From positions 205,441,013 to 205,505,012 of the forward strand of contig OY755038.1 of assembly GCA_963576565.1 (NCBI GenBank): DNA of 64,000 nucleotides, read 5' to 3'. Each line of letters starts with the position of its first letter. The first letter of the stretch is position 1. The notes beneath the pieces were generated by a model that did not search any database, had not been told where the DNA came from, and saw only the letters and a list, made by a program, of their open reading frames with translations. Source of the stretch: Aspidapion aeneum. Lineage: Eukaryota; Arthropoda; Insecta; Coleoptera; Brentidae. The translations under genes were made by a program, and so were the position numbers. Shown in pieces: positions 44,456 to 55,422 of this stretch.

Positions 44456-45659
44456 CGAGGGTTGTCTTTTAAGTTTTGCATATACAGCTGGAATAAAACA
44501 GTAGATAACTTTTAAAGACTCTATATTTCTCGAAGTATTCTCCACTTATGCTTGCGCTCAAACCAGTTGTTAAAGCTGTAATTCCTCCACCCGCTTATTA
44601 GTACTGTCAAAATTGCATTCTTGAAGGCGTCGACTGCTTCCTCTGGCGACTTGGAATCTTTGGCCACGCAGTCCAAACTTGATTTTTGAAAAAGAATATA
44701 AATCGTAGGAAATTAGGTCAGGACTGCACGGAGGATGGTCCGACAATTCGATGTTTAGTTGGGTTAAAATTTAATGATTTTTTTCTGCTTTGTGCGAACT
44801 TGCATTGTCTTAGTGGAGGATGATTCGTCATTCGGGGTTCGTTTTTCCAAGCTCAGCGATGACTTTTGGCAAGGAAATGGTGATGCACCGTTAGACAGTA
44901 ACAGTCCTTTGATCTGCCACAGGAATAGCTGCTATATGACCTGCTTTTTGGATACACTTTGAGAATGCATGACTTTTGTTGACGTTTCTTCACCTTGGAA
45001 CACGCTTACACCCGACTGATGTTTATTTTTGGGTTCACATGAGTAAATCCACGATTCATTACTACCGACAATGCTGTACACGTTTTTCGAGTTTCCTCCC
45101 TCAAAGCGGTCTAGAGTCTGACACCAATTGACCCTAGCTTCTTTCTGTTCCTCGGTTAACAGATGCGGTATCCAGCGGGAAACTAATTTTCTTACCCTTA
45201 ATTCTTCTTGCAAAATTTTTTGAATTAAATGCTTTGAAATCCCTAATAAAGCATCAATCTCGCGACATGTCACAAGTCGATCTTTCGTGACAAGCGTGCG
45301 CACAGCATCGATGTTTTCCTGGGTAACCGCCGTTTTTGGGGCACTTGGCTTTGAATCTTCGCTATGGCTAATGCGTTTACGCTTGAATTCTCCATACTAA
45401 CGAGAAGCTGTCAACTGATAGTTCTTCATTACCGAAAACAGAAATCAACTCGACAAGGCATTCTTGTTGAGGTAATTTCCTACGAAAATTGTAAAAAATT
45501 ATAGCTCGAAAGTGTTCCGGTTTAATTCCATTTTTCGACTGATTTGTTAACTTAAAAAATTTCCTGTAGCTATCAAACTATATATATCACACTGACATTT
45601 TGAATTTAGGTTACGTAAAGTATCTCTATATTCAAAATATAAAAGAGAGCCGCCCACAG
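44456..45659 (-). mobile_element. mariner transposon, full length but dead
   Basis: TA dinucleotides flank it (44454-44455, 45660-45661). Ends GAGGGTTGTCTTTTAAGTTT and, inverted, GGCGGCTCTCTTTTATATTT agree at most positions, as mariner TIRs do. Coding on the minus strand covers the whole transposase in broken frames. Length about 1.2 kb is right for mariner. It abuts the LINE remnant at 45663 on one side. Confidence 0.9.
44540..45550 (-). pseudogene. mariner transposase, frameshifted, first catalytic Asp replaced
   Basis: Minus-strand blocks in order: RAIIFYNFRRKLPQQECLVE and FGNEELSVDSF (paired helix-turn-helix region), then a 123-codon frame (45303-44932) with VTCREIDALLGISKHLIQKI (second HTH), RWIPHLLTEEQKEARVNWCQ (the PHxLT/WVPHxL linker) and VGSNESWIYSCEPKNK. 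Here GSNES replaces the TGDES motif, so the first Asp of the DD34D triad is Asn. Further on, in another frame, SDHPPCSPDLISYDLYSFSK keeps the last Asp region (SPDLxxxDxxxF). Stops and shifts plus the lost Asp make it inactive. Confidence 0.9.
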
Positions 45660-45662
45660 TAT

Positions 45663-46990
45663 GATTTTAGCAGTTCTTGACACTTTCCTTGAAATCCCAT
45701 TTTTTGCAATTTTTCAGTAATAATGTGATGTCAATTGTGTTAAACGCTTTTTGTGGGTAAATAAAGACGGTCGTTACATATTTATTTTTGTCGAGTTCAC
45801 TGGATATGTATTCGAATAAATCTACCGTTGCTCCGAGTGTACTACTCTTATTTTGAAATCCATATTCATTATTGTCAAATTTTAATGTCATGTCTTTTAA
45901 CTGGACTAGTCTAGATTTAATTATTTTTTCTAAAATTTTACTGAATGTATTTAATAAGATATTGCCCTGTTGTTATTAACGTTATTATGTTCACCTTTTT
46001 TATGTACAAGAATTATTTTTGCAAGTTTTAATTCTTCGGCAAAGTTCCCAGTGTCTAGTACTCTGTGTGTGTTAATTCTACAATTTTAGTTGCGATCATG
46101 TTTCACAATATTTCTATACGTTTTTTCGATTACCGGAGTACTGTTGTTTTTTAGTGTTTTTACAATATTTTCAACATCTCCTACATCTGTCTTTTGCAGG
46201 GTTAAGCTTTCTTGCACCTCTTCCTTCGAATCTTAGTCCAGGTTGTTTATTTTATGTTGCCAGTGTTTTAAATGCTTGAAAAGTGTGTGTTCATTTCTTC
46301 TCATATCTCTATCTCATTGTTAAGTTATTTCAATCTTCCAACTATTTTGAGTATTTTTTGTTGCTTTTTATGGTTCTTGCAAGTTAAATCATTCAGTAGA
46401 TTCAGATACCGAGTTTGTTTAGTTCATTTTTTGCTTTATAAACTTTTTTTAATATTCTCATTTTGCAGTTTTTTTCCATCTTAAATAAAGTTTATCCCGT
46501 TCTTTCATTTTTTTATGTTATTGTTATTGATTACTTTTATTGTTTTTCTTTAGCACATTTCTTTTTTGTGTTCATTATTATATCTGCAAGGATCCTAAAT
46601 GTGAATGTATCAGTATTTTTTCTCATTTCATCCCTTACCTGGCTGTACCAGTTTTTAACATCAAGATTTTTTTTCACATTTGATGAGCATTTTCTTAACT
46701 TCAACATTGATAATTTTTAGGTCTGTGTTATGATCTTTTAGTGTGCTGCATTGAATATTTTTCTTTTTGGTTGGATGATCAAGAATACTTGCTGCGTTTT
46801 TTGTTGTTCTTATGGCATTACCTTGATTTATAGTGTTGATTGAAGATTGCACCCGTTTATTTCTACCATGTTTTTGTAATATTTAATTGCCTGTGAGTTA
46901 TTCAATAGAACCAAATTTATATCTCCTATAAAGATGCAAAGTTTTTTTTGATTTTCAAGTAGCTTTTTAAGAAGTAAGTTATCAAATTAA
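45663..46990 (-). mobile_element. LINE remnant (endonuclease to RT N-terminus)
   Basis: Minus strand, in broken frames: KKLCIFIGDINLVLLNNSQA near 46940 (endonuclease GDxN block), an ILDH motif near 46780, an RT block near 45960 (ILLNTFSKILEKIIKSRLV in pieces), then a 74-codon frame at 45891-45667 with YGFQNKSSTLGATVDLFEYI and TTVFIYPQKAFNTIDITLLL. The last is the RT palm block A, normally D-x-x-K-A-F-D-x-x-D-H. The element breaks off at the mariner. It could be the same family as 36881-38310, but the two remnants overlap too little to tell. Confidence 0.75.
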
Positions 46991-47626
46991 AAGTTTTTTA
47001 TTGTATTAGAAAATACCGTTACCAAATAAAGAATTATAGCAACATCTGCAAAAGATTGTTGGCAGCATTTCTTTAGTCACGACACTGAACTGACAACATA
47101 AATAATATTCTTTTGAGGCGCGTTTTTTCAAATGTTTAATCCATTAGAGTAGGTTTGGGGATCTGACATTATAACGCACTTTCGTTGTATCGCACATCCC
47201 ATCATATTACTTCTTTTGAAACGGGACAAGTTGGAAGGAATGCATTTGGACGCACTCATTTAATTAAAGAACGGTTTATTTAGAGGAAAGGAGGGTAACT
47301 ACGAACACATAGGATAAATAATAATTTTTGTTATGAAAATTCAAAGTTAAAACCTACAACTTGGTCAACCCAAAAGTTTGATTGCACGTAAGTAAACACC
47401 GGTCTATAAATATACTAAAAATATAAATTCTGCACCTTAAAATAGACTTTAGCAAAACAGTTGCATTTTCCTAACTACCTGACACAGTCTGTACTTTTTC
47501 CATAAAAAAATCAAAACTCTTATAATTTTCAAAGTGTTCGGTACATGCTGCTTGCAATTACTTTTCTAAAGTGCTTGGTCCTTACAGCTCGAATCACTCT
47601 TGTCAAGTGCCTTGTCCATCTTTGAG
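46991..47626. other. No gene recognised
   Basis: Nothing I can assign. Confidence 0.5.
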
Positions 47627-48293
47627 GTTGTTGAGCTTACATATATATGCTCTGACAGTCAAGCCACCCTGAAAGCGCTAAACGCACCCAAGATTGCTGA
47701 CGGCTTGGTGAAAGAATGCGCAGAGGCGCTGGAGACCCTAAGCGATGGCAAACGGCTGGTTTGAGTTCCGAGACATACGGGGGTACCAAGCAACGAGAAG
47801 GCGGACCAACTTGCACGACTCGGGGCAGGAACCGCCTATGTAGGACCGGAGCCACTTTTGGGCGTAACAAAAAGACAAGTGCAAAGCGGACTCAACAAAT
47901 GGGCCCAGGACGCGCTATTAAACTCCTGGGAAACAAGAACGGGTTGCAGACAGACCAGAGAATTCGTAGACCATCCAAAAGCGACCAGAATTAGATGGAT
48001 GCTGGGACGGACACGAAAAGACCTCGGACTGCTGACACACACACATGACACGTGTAGAAGTCGAGAATGACCCTACCTACCCAGCCTGTGGACAGGAAGA
48101 AGAGACATCAAGACACCTCGTGGCAGAATGCGAGGCCTACGGAAGGATGAGACAACAGGCACTCGGAGCGCCAACTCTGAGCGAGGAAGAACTGCACATG
48201 CTCAAATGGGTAGACTTACTGGACTTTGTAAAGAGAACAGGAAGGCCCAATGAGTTACCCGACCATCAAAGGGAAGTGCAGAGAGTGGGTTAA
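47627..48293 (+). pseudogene. LINE ORF2 C-terminus: RNase H plus zinc knuckle, broken
   Basis: The frame has ELTYICSDSQATLKALN (RNase H block with the SDSQ Asp), LSDGKRLV, a stop (TGA for the usual Trp), VPRHTGVPSNEKADQLARLG (the last RNase H block with its Asp). It continues with VTKRQVQSGLNKWAQDALLN and RIRWMLGRTRKDLGLL. A frameshift near 48045 leads to PACGQEEETSRHLVAECEAY, a C-x2-C-x7-H-x4-C knuckle found at the end of I/R1/Jockey-type ORF2 proteins. RNase H degrades the RNA strand during target-primed reverse transcription. RT and endonuclease are missing. Confidence 0.9.
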
Positions 48294-48385
48294 GGGACAG
48301 ACTTGGGGCATGGCAAAAAGGGCCTACTCTGGCCTACTTGTCAGACTTGCGGGTCAACCCCCCCCCCACTACTACTACTGTCAAT
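47627..48385 (+). mobile_element. LINE 3' end with RNase H domain and (ACT)n tail
   Basis: 5'-truncated copy. Coding 47627-48293 gives RNase H and the C-terminal zinc knuckle, followed by a short 3' UTR with CATGGCAAAAAGGGCCTACT, a C-run and (ACT)n at 48370-48380. Codon use is visibly more GC-rich than its surroundings, so it seems a recent arrival. Confidence 0.88.
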
Positions 48386-49208
48386 CTTTAATTTTGGGCA
48401 TGCCTATTTAAGATAATTTTTCTTTTTGTCTGCAAAAAGGTTTGCACCTTATATCTCAATTAAATTCAAACATTTGTTAGAAGTCGTTCTGAAACAACAT
48501 CTTCCGCCTCTGCTCCGACTAAAGCTTGCTCATTGCCTGATCCTATTCCATTTTTTGCCAATACAATCACTTGTGTCACCTGCTATTTAAAATTGATTAA
48601 GCTTTCTAGCAGAGAGGAGCTACCAACATCTCTACCAGCTTTGCAGGGTGACCTGGCCTTTAGATCAAATTAATATTCGCTCTTCATTGCTGTTATTACC
48701 TCTTTTGGTATTACCACAATCGCCAGTAATGTCCTCTCCGAGCAGGTAGCTCTTTTAAACTTTTAGTTTTTCAAATTTTTTTACTGCTACCGGTGTCGTT
48801 TGCTTCTCCAATAGTCTAGATCCATTGTTGTAACAAACAAGAGTTTCCTATTCAAACACAATATCCTCACTCTGCCACGCTTTCCTCTCTGAGATATGAA
48901 GTTAACTTAAACCTCGTTTGGAAAATTGTTTAAGAAAATATCGAAAAACTTTCAGTCAGTTTTTACAAATCTTAGAAAATCTTACAGCTAAATTTCACCG
49001 CCCAAAAGTTTTTACCATCTTGACAGACACCCGAGAGGAAAAGCTTTTTTAGAAGGAATATCAGATACAATCTAGCAAGACCGTAAAGAATTTAATAACT
49101 GAAATAAAAATATAACAGAATTTCATTTTACATTTTTATATTGGTCTGATAATATAGGCAGAGAGCAAAGAAACTTTTTTTAGTATAGTAAACGCTAGGA
49201 ACTTAGAT
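48386..49208. other. No gene recognised
   Basis: Less AT-rich than average near 48500-48860, but no frame or domain that I can support. Confidence 0.45.
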
Positions 49209-49613
49209 ACCAGTATTTACAAAGACCTTAAGACTTAGCATTGTAGACAGGGTTTAAGTATCAAGTCTATAGACTTGATACCAATTGGTTTTACTGTATT
49301 TTTTTAATACTCACAGGTCAAATAACTGCAAAGATTTGGTTCACCCTAATGTGTAAATTTCTCAGTGAGTTTCATCTCATATAAATTCAAATTAACTTTA
49401 GAAATAAAGAAAAACCACATAAAAATTTTGTAACCAAATGTCATTTTTTGGAAACTTAGTCCGTGCAGTCGTAGGATTACGAGTCGTTAAATACCGAGAT
49501 GAATTCCAAGACGTGTGCAAGCGTTGTTCTGTCACTTCTGCCAACCAATCAACTGAGAGATATTTCAGTATGGTTTTATACAGCAAAACTTTAATAATTT
49601 CCAGTTCTTTTTT

Positions 49614-49928
49614 ATGAAAATTCGTCGTTTTTGTGCTGTGAAAATGCCGGTGACGTGCAAGTTGTGTGACAAATTATTTAGTGCCCAATTTAATTTGAAT
49701 AAACACTGTCAAAGTAAACATGGCATACAAAAACAAAGGTATTCCTATGCAGAAAGTGTTTTTATGTTTAGATGCCTAGAATGTAAATGCTCCTTCCCAA
49801 AAAACTTGGATCTGTGTGATGATTTGAAATACAAATACAATCAAGAAATACTTGAAGAAACATTGGGGTTGAGAGTCAATACTCCCATGGCAAAACAAAA
49901 TAAACGTGAAATGCATAAGATCATATAG
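49614..49928 (+). CDS. C2H2 zinc-finger frame within the 1778-bp transposon
   Basis: 104 codons from the ATG at 49614; a second in-frame ATG at 49644 (MPVTCKLC) would put the finger at the very N-terminus and looks the more natural start. VTCKLCDKLFSAQFNLNKHC with SKHG makes a C-x2-C-x12-H-x4-to-5-H finger, and FRCLECKCSFPKNLDLCDDL looks like a second finger whose histidines are lost. The tail is charged and ends in a stop. I infer it is the DNA-binding N-terminus of a transposase whose catalytic part has been deleted; a captured host finger is the alternative. No catalytic domain is visible nearby. Confidence 0.6.
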   Translation: MKIRRFCAVKMPVTCKLCDKLFSAQFNLNKHCQSKHGIQKQRYSYAESVFMFRCLECKCSFPKNLDLCDDLKYKYNQEILEETLGLRVNTPMAKQNKREMHKII

Positions 49929-50075
49929 AAGAAATACTGCATATACCTCAAAAAATATTAATCGCAGCACATAGATATTGTATATTTTTAAAATCAAAAA
50001 GAAAAGACGAATCTTAAAATGCAAAAATATACAGGGTGTTCCTTCTCAAAAAATCGACTTCATTGTCACACCCTG

Positions 50076-50942
50076 TACAGGGTGTCCCAAATTCGTTGTT
50101 TTTTTGTGGTGTCGGGTATTTCTAGGGGAGATAGAAAAAAACTGAGCCCCCTTTGCGACGCTCAAATTTTAAGAGAGCCTAAAGGTGAAAACCACATTTA
50201 GATATAGCAAACCGTTTTTAAGCTATGGAGTGTTTTTGTCTGCAGTTTGTTGTTGTGTAAATAGCTTTCTTATAGATCTTTTCATGAAGAATTGACAGAT
50301 GTAAACGGTTTTTATTTATCTCTTTTGATTTTAAGATATTGCATAAAGTTGTTATTTTTCTTACAGAATAACTCTCTTTTTATTCGATTTTTAAAATTAG
50401 CTTAAAATTTCCTTTAAAATGATGTGTCAGACTCAATATTTTAATTTTTTTTTATTGTTTTCTTTATTTTTATTTTTTAAACACCTCTTTATTATTTTTT
50501 TTATTTTTATAATTTTATAATATTAAAATATTTTAAACCCATTAAGCAAACTAAAATATGTGGTAAAAATAAAAAAAATACAAAAATATAAAGAAATAAA
50601 GAGATCCTCCCATAAAGAAAAATTAATTTTATGTGATATCTCAAAAACTAAACGTGACAAATAAAATTTAATTTAATAGTTAAATTCCTCTTAAAAAAGT
50701 GTCTTAAGAATGATTTTACAGAAATAAAAAATATTAATAAATAAACAAGTTATAGACCTCTTCCCACAATGCAGACTTTTTAAAAACACCGCGTAGTTTA
50801 AAAACGGTTGCTATATCAAAATGCGATTTTCACCTTTAAGCTTCTTTTGAAATTTGAGTGTCGCAAAGGGGGATCAGGTTTTTTTAGCCCCTCTAGAAAT
50901 ACCCGAAACCCCCCAAAAACATCCAATTTACATGGTGACGGA
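50076..50942. mobile_element. TACAGGGTGT-type foldback element nested in the zinc-finger transposon
   Basis: Long arms pair between 50076-50225 and 50800-50942: TCGGGTATTTCTAG, CCCCCTTTGCGAC, CTCAAATTT, CTAAAGGTGAAAA and TATAGCAAACCGTTTTTAA. A separate 47-bp mini-inverted piece (TACAGGGTGTTCC...CACACCCTGTA, 50030-50077) abuts its left end. Confidence 0.82.
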
Positions 50943-51880
50943 TAGAAAAAAATTATGTTGGCTTTTAAAGTTGTCATAATTAACCAAAAAAATCTACAAT
51001 TTATTATAGCCCTTTATTTTCAATGATAAAGTTGCTTAGTGCTCCGGTTATAAAAAACCACCCGGTACCTACATAAAATCATCCCTAAAAATTAGAATTG
51101 ACCATTGTTTTATACCTTGAATTTTTTATTATACGTTAAGCTCTTCGATCTCGCGCCAATCCCGGTATTCGCGCCAATAATTTAAATTAGACATTTTGAC
51201 GTTAATTTTGGCGCATGCTCCTTTGATGGAATTCATCTCGGTATTTAACGACTCGTGTAGGATTCCCGTTAAAAATAGTCTCAAATTGTAGAACCACCCC
51301 TGAGGGGTGGTTTAAAGTTTGAAAAACAATAGAAATAATCCATGATTGACAAAAAACTTACATACAAAAATATTAAAAGCTAAATAATACATAAATAAAT
51401 AACTATATCTGTAGATGCATTACCGTATTAAATACGTATCAATATTTAAATACTGTAAAAAGCACAAGATATCATAGAATCCCTTTTCAATTACTCATTC
51501 ACTAAAACAATCGACCATCGGTTTAATCGTTGCTAACTTGTCTAAAAAATTAACATATAAAATATAGCGGGCAGCTGACACTGACTTACACCGTTTTTGT
51601 TCGACATTTCCTAGTGACATTTGGAGGTTTAAATATGGCTACAATTGTCACTTCAAAATATTTGATTATTTTTATTTATTTATAACCTTTGTGTGGAAAT
51701 AATCTCTTTGTTACCACGAAAAAAGATGACCCATATCCCAAGGTATTTATGAACAATTTATATAAATATTAAAAACTATTGCATTCACGGGAAAAATAAG
51801 TTAAACCTTCAACCAAAATGTGGACTTTTAAACCTAGGATTGTAGCACTTAGCACTGTAGAGCCTTTAGTAAATACTGGT

Positions 51881-52350
51881 GAGAAAGTTCAGAACTGACG
51901 AATTTTAATTTAATTTTAAATTTGACCATTCGGGGTCCAGGCCTGCTTGATTATTTAAAGTGCATGTCGACATGAGATAAATAGCACAATAATTCTTCTA
52001 ACGGTCACTTTTAACTCTTTGTAAATTTGAGAGCACTATCTTGAATTTTTTCAAAATCTATAAAGCTAGGAATCTCTCCACGGTCGCATCGAGTCACTGG
52101 TCTACCACTGAGTTTACAGATATTTGTATTACTGGTATCTCTTTCCAACTATAGTAATAGACAAATGATTCGTCGTGACTTATTCTTAAGGGACTGCGGA
52201 GAGAAACCAAGTTTTGAGACTAATAAAGGTTGATCCTTCTCGTTGATACAGCCAAAGTAAGGTTGCGCGTATTTTGCTTTCCGTCTGACTAAAGGCAATT
52301 ATTTCAATTAATAGAAAAAATAAAACAGGAATATTAAGTCTTAGTTTAAC
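51881..52350. other. No gene recognised
   Basis: Nothing I can assign. Confidence 0.5.
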
Positions 52351-52595
52351 AGGGACTAATTGCAATTAAGCCAAGCAGTTATAGTGCCGGGCAGTATTCT
52401 GAATGTTTACCATTTAAAACTGACATAACGAAGTCGAATTTATAAGTCCAGTCGCTTAAAGGCGGCTGTTTTAATTCCGGTCCTTATAATACAAAAAATC
52501 CTTAATTTTGAGAGAAAACAGCTGTTCTTATAATGCGAAACTGTCCAAATACTGCCTGCCACTATTACTGCCTGACGTTATTGCAATAAGTCCTT
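52351..52595. mobile_element. Palindromic MITE, related to 7168-7453
   Basis: AGGGACTAATTGCAATTAAG faces TATTGCAATAAGTCCTTA, with inner GTGCCGGGCAGTATT and AATACTGCCTGCCAC. A central TATAAGTCC...GGTCCTTATAA inverted pair is also present. Confidence 0.75.
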
Positions 52596-52808
52596 ATTAA
52601 GCATAAATACGTACACTAAGAAGCATTTTATAGAGCTTGCTCTACCATGCGTGCCTTAATTACAGACTGCATTGACCAGCTACTATTAACAATATCAAAA
52701 GGAACACACCGGACAAAATAACGTGCTTTGGCAAGGTCGTACCCAGGGGAGATGTCAGTAGGGATCAATTATTCTTCCCCCCCAAATGGTCGAAACGTAT
52801 GTTAAAAT

Positions 52809-52955
52809 CACTGGCGCATCCTGAAATATGACTTGGGGAAGTGGAGAGGCGTTTGGAGGGGGCCCGAGGACTTTGGAGGGGGCCCGAGTATTTTATGCTA
52901 TTTTTTTCTGTTTATTCATGAAATATGTGAAAAATATCTATAAAAATCTAAGGCC
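52809..52955. mobile_element. hAT MITE remnant (CAGTGGCGTATATA family)
   Basis: CACTGGCGCA start, two GGAGGGGGCCCGAG copies (an 18-bp tandem), then TATTTTATGCTATTTTTTTC and TTCATGAAATATGTGAAAAA shared with 31749-31948. Confidence 0.65.
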
Positions 52956-53322
52956 CGGAAACAGGGTGGCAAGTTTGAGCATTTAATTTGATTAATTTGG
53001 TAGTTCCTTTGTAAGGTTTTTATAATCACCTAATTTAACGCGATGTTTAGAGAAAATAAAAAATGAAAAATGGGTACATTCTTCGAAAATCTCCGAGTAA
53101 CTGAACCATAGACCACACCCAAACTATGCAATTAATGCATGTATGCAAAAACAATGCATTCATTCAAAGCGAGTTATGAATTGCGTAGGAGAAAGTTGGT
53201 TCTTTTCTTAACGAAAGACCTGATAATAGTGTTTTTCTCTTTCTAAGCAGAATCTTCATGGTCAGTAAAGCTTTACCCTAACATTGTGTAAAAATAGCGT
53301 CTCGTTATAGGTCACTTACGCT

Positions 53323-53904
53323 CAGCGGCGTAGTTAGAAGTCATGGTGCCCCGGGGCAAAAAATTTTTTGGGGAATCTCATAAGTCAATAAGAATATAAA
53401 ATGCTTGCCAACAAAAATTTGTCTTTTGTATAATAACAAAATAAAATATATTTTTCTTGCTTTTAAATTTGCAGAATCATTCATTTTATCATCGTTCTAC
53501 TACATGTTTTCAAGCTAGCTTTTTTAAAGCAAGCTATTTTATAAACCTAAATATAAAATAAAATAAATATAAAATATATATTGATAGTGGCGGATCCAGG
53601 ATGTCTGGAGGGGAGGGACAGGAGGTAAAAAAAAATTGTTGTTTTTAATAAAACTTTGAACTAAAGAATCAGATAAAAATAAAAGTCGCAGGCGAAAATT
53701 TTATTAACAGTTAAGTAATTTTAATAAAAAAAATTTTAAAATGTGGATTTTATGTTAAAATTTAGTTTAACAAGCTTTTTGTTACATTGAAGTTAAGAAT
53801 GTATTGCCGCTTAAAAAGGATGTATTGACAAGGGCCGCTGGGGCCCCTTTTACACCAGGGCCCCGGGCACTGCCCCGGTTTGCCCAACAATAGCAACGCT
53901 ACTG
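53323..53904. mobile_element. hAT element, 582 bp, with 8-bp TSD
   Basis: Starts CAGCGGCGTAG and ends CAACGCTACTG; flanks CTTACGCT at 53315-53322 and 53905-53912 are identical. GGTGCCCCGGGGCA and GGGCCCCGGGCACTGCCCC lie inside the ends. A piece of the CAGTGGCGGATCCAGG-type MITE is nested at 53587-53632. Confidence 0.9.
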
Positions 53905-53927
53905 CTTACGCTCTTACGTAAGCAGCG

Positions 53928-54745
53928 GCAGCGTGTTATTCTAAGTAAGCCTTAATTCAGTTTATTAAGGATTATTTTACATATATGAGGCTTTTTGATA
54001 TAGAACATTTGTAATTTATATTTTGGCTGAGCAGACAAATACATGTACCGAGGGACTTACTTATTTACATAACATATTATAACAGAATTGTTGAGAGAGC
54101 TGTATATTTAATTCAGTGGCGGATCCAGGGAGGGGCACTAGGGACACTTGCCCCCCCCCCCCCCCGAGAATTTTTTAAACATACAAAAAATGAGTAAAAA
54201 GGAATGTTTTTGCTAATAAAAATTCAAAATTTTTGCCTGCGGCGCATGAAAGTCTATTATTATTATCATCTAAATTACAACCACTGACTAATTCAATATA
54301 ATGCTGCTTAAAAAAATATATACCGTTTTTTACCAACACAGAATGTCGCCTAAAGTGCCCCCCCCCCCCGAGAAGCACCTCTGGATCCGCCCTTGATTTA
54401 ATTGGACTACATAAGCGGATAGTATGCTGTTTATGCAGTTTGTAATTTTAGCACATTATGTAAAAACCTACAGCGTCCAGGTCAGTGGCGTGTTCAAGTC
54501 TTGGTCTTAATCTCAACCAGTGGCGTGTCTTTAAAACTAAAATTTTTTAATTAAAATTAAAACAAGTTATTACTTTTTTTTCGAAATTATTTTTTTTAAA
54601 GATTTTTTTTTGGAAAATAAACTAAAATATTTTATGCCACTGTAAACGAAACTGATAATGGTGTATTGTTGATGGGACGGCCGAGTCGCCTCGGGCCGAT
54701 TCGCCGCGAGGGGAAGCCGCCGCGGTCCGATTTGCCGAAGTTTAA
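53928..54745 (+). repeat. Tandem duplication, copy A (carries a hAT MITE)
   Basis: Aligns with 55101-57388 over ~560 bp once inserts are removed: TATGAGGCTTTTT, TTGGCTGAGCAGACAAATAC, GGACTACATAAGCGGATAGT, GGTCAGTGGCGTGTTCAAGT, and a GC-rich ACGGCCGAGTCGC...GAGGGGAAGCCGCCGCGG block (54677-54744). The MITE at 54114-54395 is absent from copy B. Confidence 0.92.
54114..54395. mobile_element. hAT MITE, 282 bp, with 8-bp TSD
   Basis: Ends CAGTGGCGGATCCAG and CTGGATCCGCCCTTG, flanked by ATTTAATT at 54106-54113 and 54396-54403. C-runs sit near both ends. The paralogous copy B reads CTATACTTAATTGGAC straight through, i.e. the empty site. Confidence 0.95.
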
Positions 54746-55100
54746 GATTGTAATTTTGTTTGTTTCCTGTAGTAAACATATTTAAAAAAATATATTTTTT
54801 TCCAAATAAAAAAAAATTCTAAAAATTGTTTTGCATATTATACGATTGCCTTGCCAATCATTTCTGCATTTATCTCCTAATAATCAAAACAATTGTTAAA
54901 ACAAAAATATTTTTATAGAACCACCAAACCGATTTTGCTGATTCGTACCGTGTTGTGGGTGGCAAGATTGCATCTTTTTTTTGTGCGTGAAAAGAATGCA
55001 GCTGATTTAAAAACAATAATTAAAACATGTTCGCCTTCGGCCGCCCCCAAAATCGGCCGCCTCTGCTCCTCCCCTCCATCCATTACGACGCGACGGCCCT
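54746..55100. other. Spacer between duplication copies
   Basis: AT-rich, then a C-rich end with TTCGGCCGCCCCCAAAATCGGC (55034-55055). No frame supported. Confidence 0.45.
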
Positions 55101-55422
55101 GCAGCGTATTATTTTAAGTAAGCCTTAATTCGGTCATAAAAAGATTATTTTACATATATGAGGCTTTTTAATATAGAACATTTGTAATTTATATTTTGGC
55201 TGAGCAGACAAATACATGTACCGAGGGACATACTTATTTACATAACATATTATAACAGCATTGTTGAGAGAGCTCTATACTTAATTGGACTACATAAGCG
55301 GATAGTATGCTGTTTATGCAGTTTGTAATTTTAGCACATTATGTGAAAACTTACAGCATCCAGGTCAGTGGCGTGTTCAAGTCTTGGTCTTAATCTCAAC
55401 CAGTGGCGTGTCTTTAAAACTA

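Larger units (their letters stand above)
49479..51256 (+). mobile_element. Unclassified TIR transposon with C2H2 zinc-finger frame
   Basis: Perfect 30-bp inverted ends (49479-49508 and 51227-51256; outermost ACGAGTCGTTAAATACCGAG) and identical 8-bp duplications GTAGGATT (49471-49478, 51257-51264). It carries one zinc-finger frame near the left end, a foldback element in the middle (50076-50942) and GGCGCGAA/TTGGCGC motifs near the right end. The ends lack the CAG start usual for hAT, so the superfamily (MULE, P-like, Zisupton-like or other) is open. The gap in coding suggests internal deletion. Confidence 0.87.
49209..51880 (-). mobile_element. TIR element F, copy 2, split by a zinc-finger transposon
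   Basis: Ends ACCAGTATTTACAAAG (49209) and TTAGTAAATACTGGT (51866-51880). Reversed, the parts 51880-51265 and 49470-49209 line up with copy 1 (13105-13923). The 1778-bp insert and one 8-bp duplication account for the gap; without them it is about 886 bp. Confidence 0.82.
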
